Assembly (NCBI RefSeq): GCF_000820505.1
Contig: NZ_JWJD01000001.1
Span: 521,923 to 585,922 of the forward strand
Direction: 5' to 3'
From: Geoalkalibacter ferrihydriticus DSM 17813
GTDB taxonomy: Bacteria > Desulfobacterota > Desulfuromonadia > Desulfuromonadales > Geoalkalibacteraceae
Length of the DNA: 64,000 nucleotides
Part shown: piece by piece, positions 56,292-64,000 of the stretch
How positions within the stretch are numbered: the first letter of the stretch is position 1
Layout: every line of letters begins with the position of its first letter
The notes under the pieces: generated by a model
Told to the model about the DNA's origin: nothing
Databases searched by the model: none
What the model saw: only the letters and a program-made list of their open reading frames with translations
Made by a program: the position numbers and the translations under genes

Positions 56292-57755
56292 ATGAAGAGC
56301 TTGACCAACATCGTCACCGCCTTTGCCAAAGGCATCACCCACAGTCGGGTGTCTCTCATCGGTGCCATGATCGTCACTGTAATTTTCCCGTTTCTGCTCG
56401 GCGCCATTTTCTATGATCTTATCTGGCATATTCAGAACACCTACGTTGCTGCGCTTATTTACATGGTTCTGGGACCCGCCTTCATCACCGGCCTGGTCAT
56501 GGTGTTCCTCGGCCTGTTTTTCTTCAAGGGCCAGGAAGAGGTGCGCCTCTTCACCATGGAATACCTGCGCGACTATTTCACTGATCCAGCCAAATTCAGC
56601 AAGCTACGTAAGCTGGTGTTTTTCGCAGTGTTTCTGACCGGCATCAACCTCTTCATCATGGGCCTGCTGGCCTATCGTGGCTATCACTACATGGAGTCCA
56701 ACGCCTTCTGCGGCCAGTTCTGCCATACGGTCATGAGCCCGGAGTACACGGCCTACCAGAACTCGCCCCACTCCCGCGTCGCTTGTGTTGAGTGTCACAT
56801 CGGCGCCGGTGCCGACTGGTTCGTCAAATCCAAAATCACCGGCGCCTATCAGCTGCTTGCGGTCATGCTGGACACCTTCCCGCGTCCCATTCCCACGCCG
56901 CTCCATGACCTGCGCCCGGCCACGGAAACCTGCGCCGAGTGCCACCGGCCCGAGAAATTCCACGGCAACCGCCTGGTGGTCAATGATCATTTCGACGAAG
57001 ACGAAGAGAACACGCACCGGAAAAACGTGCTGCTCATGAAAATCGGCTCGGCGGGCGATCGCACCACCAGTCCCCATGGCATCCACTGGCATGTGTCGGA
57101 AGACAACCTCATCACCTACAAGGCATCTCCCGACCGCACGGTGATCCCCGAGGTCACCCTGCATCGTCCAGACGGCACCAAAGTCATCTATCGTACGCCC
57201 GATGCCGACGAGGTACTCGCCGAAATCGGAGCCGATGTCGTCGAACGCACCATGGACTGCATCGACTGCCACAACCGGCCTACGCACATCTATAAAAAGC
57301 CCGGTCCCGCCCTGGACCGCAAGATGCTTGAGGGTGTCATTTCCCAGGAATTGCCCTATATAAAGCGCCAAGCCATGGAAGTCATTCAGCGTGACTACGC
57401 CAGCCACGATGAAGCGCGCAACGCCATCGCCAACGAGCTCAACACTTGGTACAAAAAGAACTATCCCGATTTCATCGCCGCAAATCCCGGCAAATTGGAG
57501 CAAGCCATCGCCGGCGTTCAGGCGGCCTACCTGGAGAACGTCTTCCCCGAGATGAACATTACCTGGGGAACCTATGTGGATCACATCGCCCACACGGAGG
57601 ATTTTGACTTCCAGAACGGCTGCATCCGCTGCCACAACGATATGCATGAGGCGGAAACCGGCGAGTTCATCTCCATGGACTGCACCATCTGCCACGAAGT
57701 GCTGGCCCAGGACGAAGTCCGTCCCCAGGTTCTCAAAGATCTCGGCTTCTATTAA
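56292..57755 (+). CDS. imcH: NapC/NirT-type multiheme cytochrome, ImcH-like
   Basis: 487 residues. Three membrane helices (about 20-45, 52-78, 108-128), then a periplasmic domain with five CxxCH motifs (165, 214, 323, 444, 464) and an unusual six-residue motif C140-GQF-C-H145 at the first heme, followed by HxVM. The NapC-like start SNAFCGQFCHTVMSPEYTAYQNSPHSRVACVECHIG is clear. Three helices plus a large heme domain resemble Geobacter ImcH, the menaquinol oxidase for higher-potential acceptors; the usual ImcH has seven hemes and here I count six, so the name is tentative. Single gene with own promoter and terminator. Confidence 0.75.
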   Translation: MKSLTNIVTAFAKGITHSRVSLIGAMIVTVIFPFLLGAIFYDLIWHIQNTYVAALIYMVLGPAFITGLVMVFLGLFFFKGQEEVRLFTMEYLRDYFTDPAKFSKLRKLVFFAVFLTGINLFIMGLLAYRGYHYMESNAFCGQFCHTVMSPEYTAYQNSPHSRVACVECHIGAGADWFVKSKITGAYQLLAVMLDTFPRPIPTPLHDLRPATETCAECHRPEKFHGNRLVVNDHFDEDEENTHRKNVLLMKIGSAGDRTTSPHGIHWHVSEDNLITYKASPDRTVIPEVTLHRPDGTKVIYRTPDADEVLAEIGADVVERTMDCIDCHNRPTHIYKKPGPALDRKMLEGVISQELPYIKRQAMEVIQRDYASHDEARNAIANELNTWYKKNYPDFIAANPGKLEQAIAGVQAAYLENVFPEMNITWGTYVDHIAHTEDFDFQNGCIRCHNDMHEAETGEFISMDCTICHEVLAQDEVRPQVLKDLGFY

Positions 57756-57784
57756 AAGTCTCGCATTTTGAGTATTTCGTTGTC

Positions 57785-57817
57785 ATCCCCGGCTCCTGCG
57801 GCCGGGGATTTTTTTTG
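57785..57817 (+). terminator. Rho-independent terminator after the ImcH-like gene
   Basis: ATCCCCGGC ... GCCGGGGAT stem at 57785-57809 followed by an eight-T run. Confidence 0.92.
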
Positions 57818-57895
57818 TTTTCCCTAAAGGCTCTCGGATTCTTGCACCGGCTCGGAACTGTGTTATTTGTTATAGAAATCAAAAGGAGGTACGGT

Positions 57896-58243
57896 ATGAG
57901 TGATCAGAGCCACAAGACCCTGACGGGAGCATTGCTGTTGTTGGCAGGGGGTGCTGCAGGAGCGGCGGTTGCCTTGTTGTTCGCACCGCAATCGGGACGC
58001 CGTACCCGCCGCAAGATCGAGCGCAACCTGCACCAGGTGAGCCGCCGTGCCGGCCAGAGCACCCAGGAAGCCGCGACCCGCCTGCATGACATGATTGAAG
58101 GTCTGGGTGAGCAGGCTGGGGATCTAGTCGAGCGCGGCGAGGAAATGGCGGGTGATTTGCGCCAGCAATTGCTGCAGCAGTTTGAGCGCGGCGAAAAAGC
58201 TCTGGCACGGCGACGGCGTCAACTGGCCAAGTACGACGAATGA
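57896..58243 (+). CDS. YtxH domain protein
   Basis: 115 residues from ATG 57896, with an AAAAGGAGG ribosome site 8 bases upstream that decides the start. The N-terminal TGALLLLAGGAAGAAVALLFAPQSGRRTRRKIERN is the YtxH (gas-vesicle/stress-type) glycine-zipper membrane anchor; the rest is a charged helix (QSTQEAATRLHDMIEGLGEQAGDLVERGEEMAGDLRQQLLQQFERGEKAL). Function unknown; some relatives are stress-induced. Converges with the mechanosensitive channel gene. Confidence 0.82.
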   Translation: MSDQSHKTLTGALLLLAGGAAGAAVALLFAPQSGRRTRRKIERNLHQVSRRAGQSTQEAATRLHDMIEGLGEQAGDLVERGEEMAGDLRQQLLQQFERGEKALARRRRQLAKYDE

Positions 58244-58247
58244 AAAT

Positions 58248-60644
58248 TCAGGCGGAAGGAGGCGCAGAAGCTTTTTCGGATTCTCGTTTCGCCCGCGTTA
58301 TAATCTCGCCGTCCACCGAACGCAGGTGCAAATCACGCTGGGGAAAGGGTATTTCAACCCCGGCTTCGCGAAAGCGACGGTCGATATCACGGCCCAGATC
58401 GCTGCGCACACTGAGCCGTTTAGAGACATCGGCGATATAACAACGCAGCTCAAAGTTAAGCGAACTGTCGCCAAAGCCGACAAAAATCGCCGACGGAGCA
58501 GGCTCTTCCAAAGCGAGGGGATGGCGGCTTCCCGCCTCATTCAGTATCTCTATAACGCGCTCGACATTGCTGCCGTAGGCCACGCCCACCGGCATAATCA
58601 CTCGCGCCCTCGAGGTTGACAGCGTCCAGTTGGTGACCTTATCCGAAATCAATTGCGAATTGGGCACGATCAGCTCTGAATTGTCAAAGGTTTCGATAAT
58701 CGTCGAACGCAGGCCGATTTTGCGCACCGTGCCCCAATCCTGATCGACCACGATCAGATCTCCCACCTTGACCGGCCGCTCAAACAACAGAATCAGCCCG
58801 CTGACGAAATTGTTCACGATATTCTGCAAACCGAAACCTATGCCGATGCCGAACGCTCCAGCTAGCACGGCAAAATTGCGCATTTCAATGCCTGTCAGAC
58901 TCATGGCCAGCAGAAAACCAAGGAACACCAGAAAATAGTGTATGAGTTTTTTGATCGCGTCGCGGATGCCGCGATCCACCTGACTGTAGGGAAAGACCTG
59001 GGTGTCGAGAATCGCGCGCAGCAGCCAGGAGGCCTGGATCGACAGGTATATAACCAGCAGCGACAACAGCAACATAGCCAGGGTTAGCTGGACCTGGCCG
59101 ACCAGCACACCAACACCGGTCAAATCCCCCCAAGCCTGGGCGAAACTGTCGTAAAAACCCCAGACGGCCAGGAAATGATACAACGCGGCGCCCCATACGA
59201 GAACGGCGAGCAGGGCCTTGAGTCGCTTGGCGACTTCCACGCCGAACTGTTGCACGAAGGCGCGCTTTTGCAGCAGGGGATGTTCCCGAAAGAAATCAAT
59301 ACCGCCCTGTCCGAGGTGCACGACCATCACCGCAAAAATGCCGACGAACACCGATTTGATCGAGGCGTCGATGAGATGGGAAGCCAGGGTGCTGTAGCCT
59401 GCCGCCTGGGCGAGGAAGGACACCAGACAGACCAGTGCTCCGGCGCGCAAGCCCAGAGTGAAAATATTGATGTGCCCCTCATGGCGCCGGATGTTGAGGT
59501 GTGCCAGAAACAGGCTGAGAGGCAGGCCGATAAGAGCCAACGCCGCCATAAACAGGCGCAGCAGAGGCGTCGGCAAATGAATGAGCTGAAGCGTCATGGA
59601 CAGGACCAGAACTGTGGCCAGCAGGTAGACGGTAAAACGCTTCATGGGGTTGCGCACAAGCCCTGAAATCAAAACCGCCGTGGAAAAGGCAAGCAGCACC
59701 CACAGCACCAGCCGCCACAGTGCCGGAGGAATGACATAAAGGGGAGTCAGGGCCGCCGTGGAGACAAAGATGCCCGTTGCCCAGGGATGGTCGAGAATAA
59801 AGCGCCACTCCGGCGTCCCTTCTACCTGGCGACGATAACGCAAAATAAAGGCGGCGGTGGCAAAAACGACCAGCACCTGAGACACCAGGATCCAGCCCTG
59901 GCGGATAAAGTAGCGCAGATCCAAGCGTATTGCTTCCCGCAATCCACGCCGCACCTCATCAACGAACCCTGCGGTGAACTGGTGAAAAAACTCGGCACTG
60001 AACAGCGGATGCCCGGTGCGCTGCAGAATCTGGCCACGCACCAAGCGCAAAATGTCATCGACCTGGGTTAAATGGGAAAGGTTGAGATTGAGCAGACGTG
60101 TCAACTCTTCCTGCAGCACCACCAGGGGCGCGCTGCCGGAATCCACGCCCTCAAGGACGCGGCGAACAGCTTCCTGCGCTTGGGCAAAGGTTTCCCGCGG
60201 AAAGACAACCTCATCACCGCGCAGTTGCTGTTCCCAACGCTGCCAGAACTGCCGGCGTTCCTCCCAGGTGCGGCGCAGCCGCTCGTTTTCCTCCTGGCGA
60301 GCCGCAAGCGCCAGGAGTACACGCTCCAGGCGCGAGCGCTCTTCCTGCAGCAGGGCACGCACCTCAAGCAGCCGATCAATGCTCCAGGTGGCGGGATCGC
60401 CATATTGATCCATGCGCTGCTGTAATTGGTGATAACGTCCCTCAGCGAGGTGCAACTGGGTTTCAAAGGCGGCCGTGTCGAGCAAGCCCTCCACTTGCCT
60501 TTCGGCTTGCACGGCTTGTGCCGCCACCTCAGCGGCCAGACCGGGAACCTGAGAGACTCCCGGATACTCCGCCCCTGCGACTGAACCGGCCAGCATCCAG
60601 AGAAAAAACACCAGGCCACAGAAGCGTCGAATTATCCGTTTCAT
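58248..60644 (-). CDS. MscS-family mechanosensitive channel, large (MscK/MscM-like)
   Basis: About 798 residues from ATG 60644, where a signal peptide begins (MKRIIRRFCGLVFFLWMLAGSVAGAE). A periplasmic coiled-coil domain (residues 25-250) precedes about 11 membrane helices and the MscS pore and beta domain: LTGIEMRNFAVLAGAFGIGIGFGLQNIVNNFVSGLILLFERPVKVGDLIVV (pore helix and beta start, about 620-670), then GTVRKIGLRSTIIETFDNSELIVPNSQLISDKVTNWT. Protects against osmotic shock by opening under membrane tension. Monocistronic on the minus strand. Confidence 0.9.
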   Translation of the reverse strand: MKRIIRRFCGLVFFLWMLAGSVAGAEYPGVSQVPGLAAEVAAQAVQAERQVEGLLDTAAFETQLHLAEGRYHQLQQRMDQYGDPATWSIDRLLEVRALLQEERSRLERVLLALAARQEENERLRRTWEERRQFWQRWEQQLRGDEVVFPRETFAQAQEAVRRVLEGVDSGSAPLVVLQEELTRLLNLNLSHLTQVDDILRLVRGQILQRTGHPLFSAEFFHQFTAGFVDEVRRGLREAIRLDLRYFIRQGWILVSQVLVVFATAAFILRYRRQVEGTPEWRFILDHPWATGIFVSTAALTPLYVIPPALWRLVLWVLLAFSTAVLISGLVRNPMKRFTVYLLATVLVLSMTLQLIHLPTPLLRLFMAALALIGLPLSLFLAHLNIRRHEGHINIFTLGLRAGALVCLVSFLAQAAGYSTLASHLIDASIKSVFVGIFAVMVVHLGQGGIDFFREHPLLQKRAFVQQFGVEVAKRLKALLAVLVWGAALYHFLAVWGFYDSFAQAWGDLTGVGVLVGQVQLTLAMLLLSLLVIYLSIQASWLLRAILDTQVFPYSQVDRGIRDAIKKLIHYFLVFLGFLLAMSLTGIEMRNFAVLAGAFGIGIGFGLQNIVNNFVSGLILLFERPVKVGDLIVVDQDWGTVRKIGLRSTIIETFDNSELIVPNSQLISDKVTNWTLSTSRARVIMPVGVAYGSNVERVIEILNEAGSRHPLALEEPAPSAIFVGFGDSSLNFELRCYIADVSKRLSVRSDLGRDIDRRFREAGVEIPFPQRDLHLRSVDGEIITRAKRESEKASAPPSA

Positions 60645-60808
60645 CTCAAACCCCAATACCTGAAAACCACTTTTGACAGCCACCCTGAAAGCCCACCAGG
60701 TTCTTATCAGTGCTGAAATAATCGAGTTTTGTCAAAGAAAAAATAGTGAACTGGAGGCAGATCGACCTGGATTTTGCAGTCGCAAGCGACAAAAGGTTCA
60801 GGAACCCC

Positions 60809-61537
60809 TCAGGTCGGCCGTCCGATCTCGGCCAGCAGGGGAAGATGGTCGGAGGCCAGGGCCGCCGCGCCCTTTCGGATGACCTGTAAACTGTGCAAAG
60901 CTCCCCGGGGAGCGACGAAAATACGGTCGAGAGAGAATATCGGCCAGCGGGCGGGAAAGGTCGCCGGGGCGGGCATACCGGGAAACGCCCGGTTGAGCCG
61001 GCGCGCCGGTCGTCCCCAGGGCCACCACTCGTTGAAATCGCCGGCCAATATCAGGGGTTGCGTGCCCTCTTCGGCCAACTCCAAAAGCCTGCGTACCTGA
61101 CGGCGCCGTTCCCGCGGCACCAACCCCAGATGGGTGGCGATGAGGCGCACCCGACCGATGTCCGTGTCCAACTCAAGCTCGACCGCGCCCCGGGGTTCAC
61201 GCGACCCATAACTGAGGTCGTGCAACCGCTGACGCACCACAGGCACCCGTACCAGCACCGCATTGCCGTAGTGGCCATCGGGGCGCAGCATCGTCGGGCC
61301 ACTGATGCCGACCATGCCCGTGGCTACGGCCAGATCGTCGAGCTGACGCCGCTCGCTGGAGCTGCCGAAAAGCACGTGGACTTCCTGCAGAACCACTACA
61401 TGGGCATCCATAGCTGTGATGACCTGCGCCACCCGTTGCAGGTCGCGCCGGCCGTCGCGCCCCACCCCCTGATGGATGTTATAGCAGGCGACACGCAAAA
61501 TATCTTGAGGGCTCTTTCCTGTCGCACCAGATGACAT
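60809..61537 (-). CDS. Endonuclease/exonuclease/phosphatase (EEP) family protein
   Basis: 242 residues from ATG 61537; in-frame codons upstream cross the ccp terminator and are not favoured. EEP-fold metal-dependent hydrolase: LRVACYNIHQGVGRDG, VVLQEV (metal Glu), LIATHLG, LILAGDFNEW (N-D pair) and SDHLPLLAEI (C-terminal Asp-His) are all intact. Relatives cut DNA, phospholipids or inositol phosphates; the substrate cannot be read from sequence. Confidence 0.85.
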   Translation of the reverse strand: MSSGATGKSPQDILRVACYNIHQGVGRDGRRDLQRVAQVITAMDAHVVVLQEVHVLFGSSSERRQLDDLAVATGMVGISGPTMLRPDGHYGNAVLVRVPVVRQRLHDLSYGSREPRGAVELELDTDIGRVRLIATHLGLVPRERRRQVRRLLELAEEGTQPLILAGDFNEWWPWGRPARRLNRAFPGMPAPATFPARWPIFSLDRIFVAPRGALHSLQVIRKGAAALASDHLPLLAEIGRPT

Positions 61538-61571
61538 GAATAGTCTGTCCCCCCTCCTTTTTTTATCGAAC

Positions 61572-61619
61572 AAAAAAATCTCAGGGCCCTCGCCATAGTC
61601 GACGGGGGCCCTGAGATTT
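61572..61619 (-). terminator. Rho-independent terminator after the cytochrome c peroxidase
   Basis: AAATCTCAGGGCCC (61576-61589) pairs with GGGCCCTGAGATTT (61606-61619), a 14-bp perfect stem; on the minus strand it is followed by a T-run. It lies 24 bases past the peroxidase stop. Confidence 0.92.
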
Positions 61620-61642
61620 CTCGCCTTATTCAACCGTCGCGC

Positions 61643-62683
61643 TTAGTCCAGACTGGGCTTGGGCGTCTTTTCGGTCGTTGGGGGCAGCACCGGGTGCAGG
61701 ACTTCGGGCTGCTCACCGGTCAGGGTAGCGAGAAAGGTCGTGATCTGATCAGCTTCCTCGGGGGAGAGCTGGATGCCGAGCTGCGCGGAACCCATGATGG
61801 CGACGGCGTCACGCAGGCTCCATACCCGGCCCGAGTGGAAATAGGGCTGGGTAATCGCGACATTGCGCAGCGGCGGTGAGCGGAACACATACTTGTCGGC
61901 GGCCGTGTTTGTCACCTGATAGCGGCCGAGATCTTCCTCGGGCAGGATGTCCACGCCGGGACGCTCGACCACGCCGAAGGGGAAATAGCCGAGGCCACCC
62001 ATGTTGACGCCGTTGTGGCAACTGGCGCAGCCCTTGCCCATAAAGGCCCTGAGTCCGTCTTTCTCAACGGCGCTGAGGGCGTTGGCGTCACCCTTGAGAA
62101 ACTGATCGAAGGGGGCGTTGGGGGTGATCAGGGTGGCCTCGAAGACCTCGATGGCCTTGGCCATGTTGTCGAAGCTCAGAGACTCCTTGTCGTCCGGAAA
62201 GGCAGCCTTAAAGGCATCCACATAGCCGGGCATGCTGCCCAGAGTTTCCATGACCCGCTCCGGGGTGTTGTTCATCTCGACGGAGGCCTGCACGGGGCCC
62301 TTGGCCTGTTCCGCAAGATCCTGCGCGCGCCCGTCCCAGAACTGCGCGACGTTAAACACCGCGTTGAAAGTCGTGGGGGAATTGCGCGGGCCTTTCTGCC
62401 AGCCGTGGCCGGTTGACACTTCCTGCAGGTCGGCGCCGGCCAGTCCGACGTTGTGGCAGGTTTGGCAGCTGATCAATTGCGATTTGGACAGGCGCGGGTC
62501 AAAGTAGAGCATGCGCCCCAGTTCGACCCTTTCCGGCGTCGCGGGATTGCCCTCAAGCACCGGCGGAGTGTCGGGAATCGGTTGGAACTGTGCCTTGGCG
62601 CGCCGCATTAAATCGTCATCGGCCCAAGCAAAACCCAGGCTCAGCAAAACCAGCATCATTGCAGACAAAAGTAAACGAATCAT
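61643..62683 (-). CDS. ccpA: Di-heme cytochrome c peroxidase (CcpA/MacA-like)
   Basis: 346 residues from ATG 62683 (GGGAG ribosome site just upstream), which begins with a signal peptide (IRLLLSAMMLVLLSLGFAWA). Two heme motifs: CQTCH (73-77, low-potential peroxidatic heme) and CASCH (219-223, high-potential electron-transfer heme). ISCQTCHNVGLAGAD, FNVAQFWDGRAQDLAEQA and FRSPPLRNVAITQPYFHSGRVWSLRDAV are typical. Reduces H2O2 in the periplasm; the Geobacter relative MacA is also linked to metal reduction. Stands apart from the main cytochrome block by 4 kb. Confidence 0.93.
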   Translation of the reverse strand: MIRLLLSAMMLVLLSLGFAWADDDLMRRAKAQFQPIPDTPPVLEGNPATPERVELGRMLYFDPRLSKSQLISCQTCHNVGLAGADLQEVSTGHGWQKGPRNSPTTFNAVFNVAQFWDGRAQDLAEQAKGPVQASVEMNNTPERVMETLGSMPGYVDAFKAAFPDDKESLSFDNMAKAIEVFEATLITPNAPFDQFLKGDANALSAVEKDGLRAFMGKGCASCHNGVNMGGLGYFPFGVVERPGVDILPEEDLGRYQVTNTAADKYVFRSPPLRNVAITQPYFHSGRVWSLRDAVAIMGSAQLGIQLSPEEADQITTFLATLTGEQPEVLHPVLPPTTEKTPKPSLD

Positions 62684-62931
62684 TGATATCTCTCCCTTGA
62701 TATAAAGTGACGATAAGCCCTCGGTTCGCTCAAATGCGAGCAGATCCGCAAAAAAAACCTTTTTAACCAAATAACCGATGCGGAGTGGAAGTCAAGGCAT
62801 AAAACCTCGCCGGCACCGGCAGCGTATTCAATACAGATGCAACTATTGACTTTTCTGCCGAGTGTGTAATCTTGTTGCTGTAATACTCGGGCAATCCATA
62901 GAGATGAGCAATCTACAAGGAGAAAAGAACA

Positions 62932-63126
62932 ATGAACGTTGCGGAAATTCGGGAAATCGCCAAGACCATGGGAATCAAGGCGACCAGCAAGATGAAGAAA
63001 GCTGAACTCATCCAAGCCATTCAGAGGCATGAAGGCAATGCCGATTGTTACGGCGCACCCTGGCGCCTGGAATGCGGCCAGGACGACTGTCTGTGGCGCC
63101 GTGACTGCCAACACCAAAGCCACTGA
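62932..63126 (+). CDS. Small SAP/Rho-N-like protein with four cysteines
   Basis: 64 residues with an ACAAGGAGAA ribosome site. The N-terminal 32 residues (NVAEIREIAKTMGIKATSKMKKAELIQAIQRHEGN) match the SAP/Rho N-terminal helix-extended-helix fold that binds nucleic acid. The C-terminal half carries C39, C48, C53 and C59 (CYGAPWRLECGQDDCLWRRDC), which could bind zinc or an Fe-S cluster. I recognise similar small proteins in Desulfuromonadales but know of no function. Confidence 0.75.
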   Translation: MNVAEIREIAKTMGIKATSKMKKAELIQAIQRHEGNADCYGAPWRLECGQDDCLWRRDCQHQSH

Positions 63127-63138
63127 CCCCCCCGGCCA

Positions 63139-63171
63139 GGTTTCGCGACCTCAGAGCAGATCGCGAAACCT
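63139..63171. terminator. Perfect 11-bp hairpin between convergent small genes
   Basis: AGGTTTCGCGA at 63139-63149 and TCGCGAAACCT at 63161-63171 form an uninterrupted stem with an 11-base loop. It overlaps the stop region of the 57-residue minus-strand gene and follows the SAP-like gene; no T-run, so its role as a terminator is uncertain. Confidence 0.5.
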
Positions 63172-63324
63172 GACCAGGGCGTAGAAGCAAAGAATTCCTC
63201 CGATTGCGAGCAACAAATCACGTTGCCAGGCAATAGGGCGTCCCAAGCCACTGACCCACAGAGGGTCAAGGAGCGCGGCCATGGAAAAACCCACCGCACC
63301 AAGTTGCAGCAAGGTCCGCATCAT
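63151..63324 (-). CDS. 57-residue two-helix membrane protein
   Basis: A short open frame from ATG 63324 (a second ATG follows directly) to TGA at 63151. The product begins MMRTLLQLGAVGFSMAALLDP and has two hydrophobic segments (residues 4-25 and 37-50) with a basic C-terminus (VRFRDLL). The weak GGAGAG upstream, high coding-like GC at third positions and correct spacing before DoxX on the same strand support it. No family recognised. Confidence 0.5.
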   Translation of the reverse strand: MMRTLLQLGAVGFSMAALLDPLWVSGLGRPIAWQRDLLLAIGGILCFYALVRFRDLL

Positions 63325-63373
63325 AATCTTCGCTCTCCAGTCCTCAAGCTGCTTTCACCTGGATTTCTGATCC

Positions 63374-63787
63374 TCAGCTCCGGTCGAGGCTGAAGCGGCC
63401 GGGACCCAGGATGAGCAGGCCGCAGAACACGATCCCCAGCTCAATGGCGTGGGAGGCAACTTGCAAGCCGTCGCCACGGCCAAGGTGCATGGTGGCGGCC
63501 ACCGCCATGGTGCAGGCCAGCACCAGGCAGGCCGGGCGCATGAAAAACCCGAAAATCAGACAGAGCGCACCCAAGGTCTCGGCCAGGGCCGCAGCGATGC
63601 CCCACATATGCGGCATGAAGTCGATTCCCAGATAGCTCATGGCTAGCCCCAGTTGATACCAGCGCTCGGGTCCACCGAGCAACTTAGGCACGCCATGCAC
63701 GAGAAACATGACTCCCAGGCCAAGGCGCATGAGCAGCAAACCAATGTCCCGATATTTGTTCAGAAATCTCCACATAAGTTGACCCAT
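63374..63787 (-). CDS. DoxX-family membrane protein
   Basis: About 137 residues from ATG 63787; an ATG 12 bases later is as plausible. Four membrane helices with the DoxX core LLLMRLGLGVMFLVHGVPKLLGGPERW and GIAAALAETLGALCLIFGFFMRPACLVLACTMAVAATMHLGRGDG. DoxX proteins are linked to redox stress and quinone-related functions in a few species, but the role here is unknown. Confidence 0.85.
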   Translation of the reverse strand: MGQLMWRFLNKYRDIGLLLMRLGLGVMFLVHGVPKLLGGPERWYQLGLAMSYLGIDFMPHMWGIAAALAETLGALCLIFGFFMRPACLVLACTMAVAATMHLGRGDGLQVASHAIELGIVFCGLLILGPGRFSLDRS

Positions 63788-63932
63788 CCTTTCCTTTTGC
63801 CCAAGTCGCTCGTCCTTGCCCACCGCCAGGGTCTTTCACCAAAGACCGGTTGCGCCTCTTGCACCGGCGGCAGCTTGGGGCTATTGTGTAAACACATTCG
63901 CTGTGCCATTGCCGCCCCAAGGAGCAGATATC

Positions 63933-64000
63933 ATGGCTCGTAAGATTTTCGTCGCCGCCACCGGCCAGAATTGCGGCAAAACCACCACCAGCATCTCCCT
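63933..64000 (+). CDS. Start of a P-loop ATPase (CobB/DRTGG-type), runs off window
   Basis: ATG at 63933 with AAGGAG upstream. The visible 22 residues (MARKIFVAATGQNCGKTTTSIS) contain a Walker A variant (TGQNCGKTT) of the dethiobiotin-synthetase/CobB-like group; proteins with this start commonly continue with a DRTGG domain or a phosphotransacetylase part. The rest is outside the window. Confidence 0.7.
   Translation, partial: MARKIFVAATGQNCGKTTTSIS

Overview
This window reads as a chromosome segment from a GC-rich, anaerobically respiring Desulfuromonadales-type bacterium (Geobacter / Desulfuromonas / Geoalkalibacter relatives). The evidence is a 14-subunit complex I, an Rnf complex, the futalosine route to menaquinone, an Fo gene set separate from F1, and several multiheme c-type cytochromes resembling those that pass quinol electrons towards extracellular metals in Geobacter. 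Species cannot be fixed from the sequence alone.

Layout. 1-5.35 kb, minus strand: a type I restriction-modification locus (hsdM with an N-terminal HTH domain, hsdS, a truncated rhuM, a four-helix-bundle gene with 9-bp repeat arrays, and hsdR running off the left edge), next to the 3' end of tRNA-Arg. 5.7-9.6 kb: tRNA-Arg, a DUF2155 lipoprotein, two tRNA-Ser genes behind serS, an HD phosphohydrolase and an EamA permease. 9.9-18.9 kb: fumC on the plus strand, then a minus-strand run ubiA/mqnP, ubiX, mqnE, mqnC, hisC, mutY, rnd and a DUF2007 protein. 19.0-22.5 kb: an SLC13/DASS carboxylate transporter with a sigma-54-like promoter, and ubiD. 22.7-38.6 kb: the complete nuoA-N operon (minus strand) with a zinc-ribbon/TPR gene between nuoG and nuoH. 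39.1-45.4 kb: moeA (plus) and rnfABCDGE (minus). 45.8-48.9 kb: hemL, then atpZ-atpI-atpB-atpE. 49.0-57.8 kb: cytochrome block with a CbcL-like nine-heme/cytochrome b fusion, a DUF2339-like membrane protein (minus), a CbcSTU-like operon (tetraheme cytochrome, Tat-exported ferredoxin, NrfD) and an ImcH-like NapC/NirT cytochrome. 57.9-64 kb: YtxH protein, MscS-type channel, EEP nuclease, di-heme cytochrome c peroxidase, a small SAP/Rho-N-like protein, a 57-residue membrane protein, DoxX, and the start of an AAA/DRTGG-type ATPase.

Together the genes describe most of one respiratory chain: carboxylate uptake and fumarase feed the TCA cycle, complex I and Rnf couple NADH/ferredoxin to the ion gradient, the mqn/ubi genes make menaquinone, hemL supplies heme precursor, and three distinct putative menaquinol-oxidising cytochrome systems lie within 9 kb. 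Intergenic regions upstream of nuo and of the cytochrome operons carry dyads and a shared 11-mer that could be regulator sites. No prophage, transposase or CRISPR array was seen.
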